Shown here one piece after another: positions 34,370 to 46,300 of a stretch of 64,000 bases of DNA; within the stretch, counting starts at the first letter, position 1; each line of letters begins with the position of its first letter. Both the position numbers and the translations under genes were made by a program. The notes beneath the pieces were generated by a model. It saw only the letters and a list, made by a program, of their open reading frames with translations. It searched no databases and was not told the origin of the DNA. Location of the stretch: contig NC_062975.1 in assembly GCF_023078275.1 (NCBI RefSeq), forward strand, positions 10,019,141 through 10,083,140, written 5' to 3'. This DNA is from Leguminivora glycinivorella (taxonomy: Eukaryota; Arthropoda; Insecta; Lepidoptera; Tortricidae).

Positions 34370-37300
34370 TATATACCGACGATCTCGGAAACCGCTCTAA
34401 CGATTTCGCTGAAATTTGTTTTGTGGGGGTTTTCGGGGGTGAAAAATCGATCTAGCGTAGCCTTAGATCCCGGAAAACGCGAATTTTCGAGTTTTCATGA
34501 GTTTTTCTTTCGCATTTGTAAACGTAAAATATGGTCCTTAATTTGGCCGCGCGCGCATCGATTCCGCTTAGCTCAGTCGCACGAGGTCGGTCTAATGTAC
34601 GCAGATAGATCGTAGGTGTCAGGGTTTCGAATCCCGGCCAGAAATAAAGTTTTTGTTTTTTGTCTTTTTTTTTGTTTTTGTATTTATAAGAGTTTTTTTT
34701 TTATCTAAAGACGTGATATATTAAAATAGAACCGAGCGAAGCTCGGTCGCCCAGATATTAAGCCAATTTAAATATCAATGCGTTTAATATTACTGCTCAC
34801 AGAATGACAGAACCGTAATGACTTATTCAAGTACCTACCTACTTTTACCGTTAGTAGTATATATTTGGGAAGTTTAAACCACTTTCATTTCGTTCGAGCG
34901 ATTCTCGCTCAAACTCATTCCAGTGGTCTAAACTCCCAAATACATCCTAACCCTCAAATATCTGGGCAAGAATTGTATCATCATCGTTAGGAAGTTTAAA
35001 CCACATCGATATCCTTTCGCGATAATAGTTGTGTTTAAAATCACTTCATACCGTTCGAGCGTTTCGCGGCCAAAGCAGGCATATTAATCGAGTTGACAAT
35101 GTAAGTCATCATTATGGATTAACATTTCATTATAACAAGACGTTGCTAACTAACGAGTATTTACTATGAAGTTTGTTAAGCAACCTCAAACCCTTCGGTT
35201 TGACATACTAGCTTCAAACTGTTCAGAACAGAATTCTTATCATGGAAAACTTTTACCGAATTCAATCCGTTGCGTCATTTGTGGACCATCTAATTGTGGA
35301 AAGACCAATCTAATGATAGGTCTTCTTTTACATGAACAAGGAATTCGTTTTCAAAATGTGTATGTGTATTCAAAAACTCTTTATCAACCTTTATACAACT
35401 ATCTAGAAAAAGTGTTGTCATTGGTTCCCTCAGTAAATTATTTCAAATATCGCGAAAATGATGAAGTCGTGAGTCCTCAGGATGCAGCTAATGACTCTGT
35501 ATTCATATTTGATGACGTTGCATGTGAAAATCAAAATAATATAAGGGATTACTTTGCGATGGGACGACACAAAAACATTAATAGTTTTTACTTGAATCAA
35601 ACCTACAGCAAAATACCTAAACAGTTAATAAGAGATAATGCAAATCTGATTATTTTGTTTAAACAAGACGAAATTAATTTACGACATATTTATGATGAAC
35701 ACGTTGGAACTGATATGCGATGGAACCAGTTTAGAGATATGTGTGCCACTGTATGGAACCAACCGCACAACTACTTAGTAATAAATAAGGATTGTGCGAA
35801 GAATGCAGGATGCTATAGATCGGGTTTTGATACATTTATTATTTTAGATGAATGTATTTAGAATGCCGCAATTACATTACACCGCCATTTCTTCATATAA
35901 TTCCAACGAGGTTGCATCGTAATGAACGAAGAGAAGAATTTAAAAGAGAAGCTGCTTCAGTCAGCTGAGGCTGTAAAGAGAAAAGTTAAGTTAATTCGTA
36001 ACATCAAAACGGCCAATGAAATGACATTAGAGTCAGTTTTAAAACCAATAACAGAACCTCTCAATGAGATGGTTAAAAGTAATAAAAAAAGTAACTTTAA
36101 TAATGAAAATAATTACCTTAGCGACGAATTTAAGACTGATGATACAGACTGGAAAAACTCAATTAAGCGATCGAAATTCAGCCCTGAGGCCAGTGATAAG
36201 GAAAGTACTACTCACACCGTTGGTGTGAATTCTACGATCTCTAAAAGTAGAGACGTTTATGATGGAAGCAACGCCTCTTTAGATGACAGTATTAATAGCG
36301 AGGAATCAGCTGATGAGTTCTCTTTTAAGACTTCTGATTCGATAGATTCTCCCGGAGATGATAATAGTGATGGTAACATTTCGTATAATTTGGAGAATAT
36401 CCCTTTTGGCGTACACAAAGAACGTGGTAAAATTATGCTCGGATCGCATGTGGTAGCGCTTGATAATAACAGTATAGTAATTAGCGGAAAAACTTACAAT
36501 TTAACCCCGGGTTTGAGGGAATTATTATTTACAAAAGTGCCTGAACTTGAAGTTATAACTGAAGAAGATAAACTTAATTATAAGTTACTGCTATTAGAAA
36601 CGAATGCACACAGGCGTGACTTTAATCCAAATAAACCTATAAAAAGCAACAAAGGTAGAAAATATTTACAAATCATAAGGCCTATGTTTAAATATACTAA
36701 AGAACGTTTAAAAAGTAATGGGAGTAATGTCCAGGGACAAGGGCTCCCAACTATGAAAAAGGTAACCAATAATATTTCATACGTTTATTGGGATGATCCA
36801 AATGAGTTAGTTGAAAGATTAAAGCTACTTATTGCATCCCGGGATGCTGGTAATACAGGGTTAGATAACGAAATAATATCTATAATTGAAGAATTGAAAG
36901 AATCAGATATATTGAAAGATATATAATGACCTAACGATACTTTAGATCCGCAGTCAATCTTAATCTTTTAATAAAGCATGATACATAGCAAAATGAACAT
37001 TGATAAATTTGGACACCATGTACATAAACGCTTACGAGTATTCGAATTTTCGGAATTTGGCGAAAGGGCACTAATTCGCGCTGATAATGGCGATTTTGAT
37101 TTACAATCGTCTCGACTGAAAGGTGTTAATACACCTGTGCTGTCTACTGATGGTGTAAACAAACAATATGTTGATCAACTCTTTAGTGGCACTTACAAAA
37201 AAAGTGAATTGGATTCTTTGCTTGAAACTATAAATTCACAAATTCATAGCTTGCAGCGCCAGTTGAACTTGAACTTTTATACAAAAAAGGAAACTGAGGG

Positions 37301-40300
37301 TATTTTGAGCAGACTCAGTAATGGAAAAGAACCAAATAGTAAATGAAATTCATAGGTCTGCTCGCAAAAATTTTGCGCGGCGTTCAGTTGTACTAAAAGG
37401 CATAGATGATTTGTGGCAAGCAGATTTACTGGATTTACAAAAATTTCATAATATTAATAAGGGTTATAAGTACGTTTTGGTTGTCATTGATACATTTTCA
37501 AAATACATATGGGGAATTCCGATGAAATCTAAGACCAAATTTGAGACCAAAGACGCTTTTAGGCAACTAATTGACACTGCAAAACGCAAACCTAAACATC
37601 TACAGACAGATTTGGGGAAAGAATTTTACAATACTGAATTTAAAAATTATTTGGAATCCTTGCAGATAAACCATTATTCAACCTATTCAGTTAAAAAAGC
37701 ATCAATTGTAGAAAGGGTTATAAAAACTTTAAAAGGCAAACTGTATAAATATTTTAGTTTTGTTGGCAATTACAAATGGTTTGGAAAACCTTTACATGAT
37801 ATTGTGAATTCATATAATCATACATTTCATCGCACAATAAGGTGTAGACCGATAGATGTTGATTTCCATAAAGAGTCTGAAATAAAATCTATACTAAACA
37901 AACCTCGCTCATACCTACAAACAAGGGCCAACAAATTCAGTGTAGGGGATTGCGTACGTATAAGCAAGTACAAAGGCGCTTTTCATAAAGGTTATACGCC
38001 TAATTGGTCTACAGAATTATTTACAATAAAACAAGTTAAGAATACTATACCCGTTACATATTACTTAGAGGATCAACGAAAAATTCAATATTAGGCACCT
38101 TTTATGAGCAAGAGCTGCAAAAAACAAAGTATCCTAATGTTTATCTTATAGAGAAAATAATGAAAAGAAAAGGCAACAAGCTATACGTTAAGTGGTTGGG
38201 TCTTAGTACAAGCGAAAATAGTTGGATTGAGCGCAGTGCTGTTGTATAGAGGTAAATCTATTTATAATACTGATGCGAATGTTACTTTATCACTAGTTAA
38301 CTGACTATGAAAGGAAGAGGACTTTTAAATAGTGCCATTAATAATCTTCCATTTGAACTACACATACCTGGGTACAATTATTGCGGCCCTGGAACTAAAT
38401 TACAAGAACGCTTAAGACGGGGTGATAAAGGTATCAACGGGTTAGATTCAGCTTGTATGCAGCACGATATTGCTTACGACAAATATTCACGTATAGAGGA
38501 TCGACATAAGGCTGATTTAGAACTTTATAAAATGGCTAAGCGACGTATGAATGCAAAAAACGCTGGGAAAGGAGAAAAACTGGCGTCATGGCTGGTTAGT
38601 AAAGTTATGAAATCAAAAATTAAGACAGGGGCAGGTGTTAAGTCATTTAAGCACTTAGTTACAAAAATACGTAGCGAATTAAAGAAAAAAAGAATGGAAA
38701 TATCATAAGCAGTGCTTATACAGCTGCGAAGAAAATATTTCCTAACACAAGTCGTATGCGGATACCTCGTATAATACCTATTCCAAAAACTGGAGGCATA
38801 TTACCGTTGATTCCTATATTCGCGGGATTATCGGCTCTGGGTTCTCTGGCAGGCGGCGCGGCAGGAATAGCTAAAGCTGTAGGAGACTATAAAGCGGCAA
38901 GAAATAAACTAGCGGAATCTGAACGTCACAACAAAATGATGGAATCCATAGCGTTGGGCAAAGGATTACATATAAAACCGTACAGAAATGGCAAAGGACT
39001 ATGCTTAAAAACCTCAAAAAACTAAATGGTAGGTTACCCAGTCGAGCTCTCACAAATGTCGATATTATCAACAATTCAACGGGTATACCTTATTTTAGAG
39101 GAGTATTTATGAGAGACCGCTTACCCAAACTTCCTAAGCGTAGAGAATGCGCGATAATTAACTTAGACGAATCAAAAAACCAAGGAACTCACTGGGTAGC
39201 CTATGCAAAGGATAAAAAATATTGTGAATATTATAATAGCTTCGGCGATATTAAACCGCCATTAGAGTTGATAATATATTTGAAAAGATTTGATATTTCA
39301 TATAATTATAGGCAGTTCCAACAATTTAATACTGTAAATTGTGGTCATTTATGCTTAAAATATTTAAAACAATTTTGGCAGAGGCGTTTAAATTGTTAAT
39401 ACTAATAAAAAAAATGTCATTTACACGATGTCTTTCACTTTATCCATAACGGGAACCTCCTCTAGTCTTACAACAAATTATTCGCCTGAACTTCAATTGG
39501 ACGGTGAATACGAATGTGGTCTACTGTATTTATCTACGTTTAATTCAATACCCAACATAGATAGTCGAAATTGCAAATTTTACTACGGTGAGGGTGAAGT
39601 ATTGGAGATACCAGAAGGCTCTTATGAACTCCAGGATTTAAACGATTATTTAAAAACACATGTTCAAGGCTGTTCTTTTAAACTTTTGTGTAATAATAAT
39701 ACTCTAAAAACATCTATTTTTTGCTCTAAGAGCATACATTTTGGTGGCGATAACTCCATAGGTAAACTACTAGGTTTCGGTAATGAAACTGTTCCTGCGA
39801 ATATATTAATGGAATCTCCATTTCCAGTGTCCATTCTATCGACGACTATAGTTCGAATCGAATGTGATATCATTAGTGGATCATTTATCAACGGAAAACC
39901 GAGCCATATAGTTCATGAATTTGTACCTAATGTGCCTCCAGGGTATAGAATAATAGAGACGCCTAAAAACGTTATTTATTTTCCCGTCACTCAAAATACT
40001 TTAAGTTCTCTTAAAATAAGACTACTAGATACCAACAACCAATTGATAAATTTACGCGGAGAAGAGATTCAAATATATTTACACCTGAGAAAAAAATGAT
40101 TGATTTCAATAAAACAGCAGTGAACCGTGATAAATCAGGCAGTACCCTTGGTGCTATCAAGAAAAGAAGACCGAAAAGCAGGCTCACTAGTGAAAATATT
40201 TTGTTTCTCAGATCAATCGGTTTACTAAAATGAGCATTCTGGACTTAGCAAACTCCTTTAGCTATGATAACTCAATCGAAAGTTATGAATACCACTCGTA

Positions 40301-43300
40301 CAAACCTTACGTTACAAGTTTTAATTTGAACGATGAAATTCGCATACCCATCAATCAGCAAGATATGTACGTGTTGCCTTCAGCTAGCACATTATACATA
40401 GAAGGTACTATTACAGTGATGAACAGAGAAACAAAACAACCCGTGTCGAGCGTCCTGTTTACCAATAACCCTGTCCTCCATTTCTTTCAAGACATTCGAT
40501 ACGAACTGAATGGAATTGAAATAGACAAAATAAAAAATGCAGGAATCACAACAACAATGAAATCTCTTTTATCCATGAGTGAACATGAAGCGAGAATGGC
40601 AAAGTCGTGGGGGTGGGACATAAAAGGTACTAAAGTTACCCGAGGTTTATTTTCTGCTTCTATACCATTAAACAAAATTTTGGGCTTTGCTGAAGACTAC
40701 AACAAAATTATTATTAATTGCAAACATGAACTTATACTTTTACGCTCTAACACTAACTTGAATAGCGTTAAATTGAACCCAAATGAATATATAGACAATG
40801 TTACTTTATCAAAAGTGGTATGGCGTATGCCTCATATTAAGGTTTCCGATCGGGAAAGACTGAATCTTCTTAAATATGTGGAAAAAGATCGTGCAATACA
40901 AATTGCGTTCAGAAACTGGGACCTCTTCGAATATCCACTGCTGCCAAAAACTTCCAAGCACTCTTGGGCTATTAAAACTTCATCTCAAATCGAAAAACCT
41001 CGGTATGTTATAGTTGGTTTGAAAACTGGTAGGAAAAATGCGTCCGACAAAGATATAACACATTTCGATCATTGTAACTTGAGAGAGGTTAAAGTTTTCT
41101 TGAATTCTATATATTATCCTTATGAAAATTTGAATGTTAGTTTTTCCGATGAGAAGTATGCTATATTATACGAGCAATATTCTAAATTCCAACAGTCCTA
41201 CTATAATCGTAGTCAGGCACCCTTGTTAAATCCTTACGATTTCAAAGAAATAGCACCATTGTTTTTCGTGGATTGTTCAAGACAAAGTGACACTTTAAAA
41301 TCGGGTGTTGTTGACATCAGAGTTGAAATAGAGTGCAGTGAAGATATACCCGATCAAACATCTGCGTATTGTCTTATTTTGAATGATAGCATTATAGAGT
41401 ATAGACCTCTTAGCAATATAACAAGGAAAATATCATGAGCACTAAAAGCTTATTCGTGGATGTTCAAGGATTTAAATCATTAAATAACGATTTTATAATA
41501 AAGGAATTCGCACTTAGTACTAAAGAATACACGCAAGTCTTTTTAATAAAACCACCCTACACGTTTTCTCATTTATCTCAGCAAGAAAGAAAAAGAGTAA
41601 TATGGTTAGAAAAAAACCACGGGATTTTATGGAGGGAAGGATTTGTCGATCACAGAGAATTTAAAAGAATGATTGTGAACCATTTAAATAACAAGAACAT
41701 TTATGTAAAAGGAGCGGAAAAAATTAAGTGGGTTAAAGATTTGTGTGCTAATTGTGCTGTAATAGATTTAGGTGAACAAGATTGTCCTAATTTTCTACAT
41801 TTGCATGAAAAATATTGTAATAAGTCTAGTGCATATAACTGCCTGCATCATGAAAAAAAATGTGCTTTAAAAAATGTTATATGTATTAAAAAGTGGTATT
41901 TTGATACTATTGTGTCTGCACAAGATTTATAACGATGTTTACTATTTTAGAAATAAGCACTGTATTATGTTTTAATGATAATAAATAAAAGTCTGTAATG
42001 AAAGACCCATTTTTTATTTTTTTATTTTACGCACACATACATTTTTAACCTTAACAATAAACTCAGAAATTTTCTTGTAACATTGATTTAGAGATTTGAT
42101 TTATTAAACTGTATGCCGAATCCACAACATTGTCCACTGGTTCGCTGGCTATATATTGAGCACTAAAGATCATATTTTCTTCATCATCACTCTCTGCCTG
42201 GCTTTCCTGCCCGTTACGTAAGCCGATGATTTTTATTTGTATCAGACGGGGTCCCTCAGCAACGGATTTTCTACATTTCACAAAAGTAGTGGATGATTTT
42301 AATTTACGTTTTGGAGCACGCTGTTTAGTTTTTATTTTCTTTTTGTTGGGTGTTTCTATTGATGGTGCTGTAATGGTCACGTCATGCTTGTTGGCAAGTT
42401 CTGGATATGCGTCTTCAAATGTCTGGGTGTTCCACTCTTGAGCATGGGTAAAAGGATCCTCGGGGTCACAATGTTCGCACATGTTGAAACTGTAACACAA
42501 TAAGTATTACCTTTAATAAAGCCTTACTATTAAGCATTAAATCTACCTCTTGTAATTTTAAGTTTTTCTTTTGTAAAATAAAGTTTAAATAAATAAATAA
42601 TAATAATGTATTTAAATTATCACATAATATTTACTAAAAGTATATAATAAAAATAAAATAATTACTTACTTGAACTTATTACTTGAACGACCACTTCTTA
42701 TTGTATCAAATTCATAAATGTGAACATGCGAACATTATAACAATATAGAGAATGTCAGTATTGCAGTTTTCCAATAATGTTGTTGACCTGCTTTTGCCAG
42801 CGTAGGCATGCACGCGCCAAGAAATTAGACTCTATTCAGCTATGCAATATATACAGGTTAGGTAGATAAGCTTCTTGTTACTTGTCGGCGTTAATTGATT
42901 TATCAAACAGCTCAAAAGAAGAGAGTCACATGTGATGAGCAAAATTAACACCTTTGTATACTTACTCATTATCATTAGTAAGAAATTGATGTATTTAATT
43001 ATAATTTATAACACTGAGTGAAAGTTACTCACAGAGCGCACTTGCAACTATTATTTACTATAAGATAGGTATAGCTCTGTACTTCCTTAAAGAAAAATGA
43101 ATCTACAGCACTCAGGCTTTTGAGTAGGAAACTTATAACAAAAATAATTGTCATCCTTTTAAGAATGTATTCATCTTTTTACATTATTTTCATTGGGAAA
43201 CATTGTTAAAGCTACTTAAAAATAACATAATTATTTGTACAATAGGTACTATATTGAATACATTCTTAAACGGTTGATCAGTATTTTGGTTACACCCTGT

Positions 43301-46300
43301 AAAAATGGAAAGTATGGGAGTGTATAAGAAGAAATAAACTGAACACATATTTTTTATACGTTTATTAGATAAGTATACAAAATAAAAGCATAAAATACAG
43401 ACGTGCGTTATTATATATATATATTTATTTTCCAATGCAGTGAGTTAGCAGAGTATAAGTGGATATCCCTCATCCTGCTAAAATAAAGTGTAATTTTTTT
43501 CATGATTAACTGTGTTAACTAAGTTTAATAACAGTTTGAAACACTTTCACGGTAAATACAATTGAAATAGTACATTGAAATTCGCTACAACATATAATAT
43601 TCAGCACTTACTTTTAGTTACAACTTTTTCATTATTTGTTTCGGATCTACAAAAAAGAACTATTACCCCATGCCATAGTTGAAACTTTGTCTGATAAAAT
43701 AATTCGTTTATCATCTTTATTACATAAAGCAACTTTGTTGACCGTTTGAGTGAAGATGTCATGTTTGATAGTTTTAAACAAAATATTCTTTTTTCGAATG
43801 ATTTTATCGTTTAAAAGTACGTCTTTGTAATTTTCCAGTGTCATCTTAGTTCCACCTAACTAAATTCGCGTATAAAACAGTAAAATAAGTATTTATCTAA
43901 CTAAAGTAAGTACCTATATGTATATGTGTGGTATCCGAATACAGTTCAAAATATACACTTAAAAATTATTTTTGACAATGCTGAATTTTTAACCTTTTTT
44001 GTTGTGAAAAAATGTAACTTCAGCATCGTCAAAAAGAGTTCTTAAATGCTTTGTGAGTTTTTGTAGATATTCCCACTGAGGAGTATCGTTATTTATTTGC
44101 GCTTTAACTGCCAGAAGGGCCTTTTTCCACTTATGCTCCGCTAACTCACTGCGTATATCGGCGGTGTTGTATACTCGCAGCTCCAAGAAAAACTCCCCCT
44201 CAAGATCAGCAGCACGCCGAGTCAATCCATCAGCCACGCGTTGAGTTATAGACGAGCGTAGCTGGTCTGGTGTAGGGCAATTTTTCGCAAATGCCTCGTC
44301 ATCAGGAAATAGCTCGAAGACGTCGAAGGGGTTGCTGGCAGTCTTTTTCTTAGACGCTCCACTAGTAGTCCTGTAAATAATACAATAAAATATAAGTAAT
44401 GCAAAACAAGGCAACAAAAAATATTTTTCAGATTACAACATAGGTGGGTGTCACAATTATAATAATCGAATAGATGCATATTTTAAATGTGTAACATACC
44501 TAGGAGATTTCGCCTGGCGAGGCTTCTTCACCTTCTTGGTCCCCGCGTCAATTTCTTCCCACTCTCGTTCTGAATCGGACCTGAAAATATTTTAACAATT
44601 TGTAAATTTAAATTCATAATGTAAGTAGGTAAAATAAAACGTAATAATCAAAAACAATTTACGTATGCAACGCATACAATATGTAAGTAGGTACGTGCAG
44701 GTGTCATATCTTTTTACCTATTAGCAGCATCGGACTTTCTTTTCTGCACCGGTTTTTTCGCTTTCGCACCTCCAGTCTTGTTATTTAGGGGTACAATAGT
44801 TTCAAACTCGGAGTCCGACCTAAAAGTAAATTAAAAAAATCATTTTAAACCTTGCACATGAGCAACTAGTATTATAATTTATAAAAAGACAAAATACAAC
44901 ACTTACTTACATGTTATATGTAGAAATGACGGTGGTTCGAACTTATTATTTATAAGACGTATGAGTACGTAATGTGCACTGTAAAGAGCAAAGTAGCAAA
45001 GGAATAAACAATTAGAATGATGGTTTATTAATAGCAATTTATTGATGATTTTACTAAACGAATCAGGGTGTCACAGTCCTCATTTTACTAGTACTCGTAA
45101 TAAATGCATGTAAGCCATTTGTATGACTAACTTAATATACTACGGTGTTTAAAATGCAAAATCGAGGCACACTTATTAAGTGATTAAGTGATAGTGGTAT
45201 CTTAGGTGTAGGTAATCTTATTCAAGAAATCACTCCATAGCGGCAAGATAACATGTTGCTAAAGTAATTTATACTACTAAATTATTTTTGTAATTATTCT
45301 CAATTTGGTTTAAAAGCCAATATTCAATCATATTATTTTAGTGTACTTAGAATAAGTTAAACACCTAACAAGAAAACATTGGTTTTAAAACGTATGTTTT
45401 GCGCTGATGAAACATCCAAAACAGTGAATAAAGAGACTAAGGTGTTTATCCCGGTTATGATAATGTTACTTTATCATATCACCAATAATCATAAATCACC
45501 AAATACGTGCCGGCGGCAACCCTATATTTATGCCAATACTATGCTAACGCAAGTATCCTATAACAATTTACATCCGTTTCCGAATACCTAATTAGAATAA
45601 CATATGGATATGACGTTGCATTTTCGCAACACGAACCTTGATGATCGGCTAAGTAGCAGTACTTAACAGTACCTATAAAATGGATGGTCCTGGGTTCGAA
45701 TCTCAAAAATGGCCAACATTTCTGTGAAGTGCTTATTATTATTTTTTCTCTTCGTCTTTAAATGAATGAATGAAAATGTTTATATCAGATAAAAATATCC
45801 ATATTTTTTAAATAAGACTTTAGACTATTGCTATTAAAAGTAATAATTGAGCAAATATATAATGACGTTACAATATATTTATGTGCATCTATTAAGTATT
45901 TATCCTCCTAATACAAACAGTCTAAAACTCTTGTTCCAATAAACATACATAGTTCGAAGTCATTATGAAATAATTGTTTTGCTCAAATAGGCTCCTTTTG
46001 TTGAGTGCTTAACTAAATGAACCCATGAGATTTTTTTAGTTGGAACCATTGAAGGGAAGCTCCTTACTATGGAAACGATAGTGAACGACATCTATGGAAA
46101 TTAGCGCAACCTAGCATAATAATATATTGGATAACACGATGCCTTAGAAGCATCTAATTAACGAAGTAGCTAGTTAGTACCATCCCTCACTAATAGAGGC
46201 CGCACTTGCAGTAAAACATCAATGATAATAAATATGATCTGATTACATTCCCCCTTGACATAGCAAAATAAGACTATAGTGTATTTTCTGCCGTTTCAGA

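Noticed and set aside
34322..34372. CRISPR-like or functional meaning for the ATTT run and other simple repeats
   Set aside because: Simple tandem tetranucleotides at the ends of retroelement fragments; there are no spacers.
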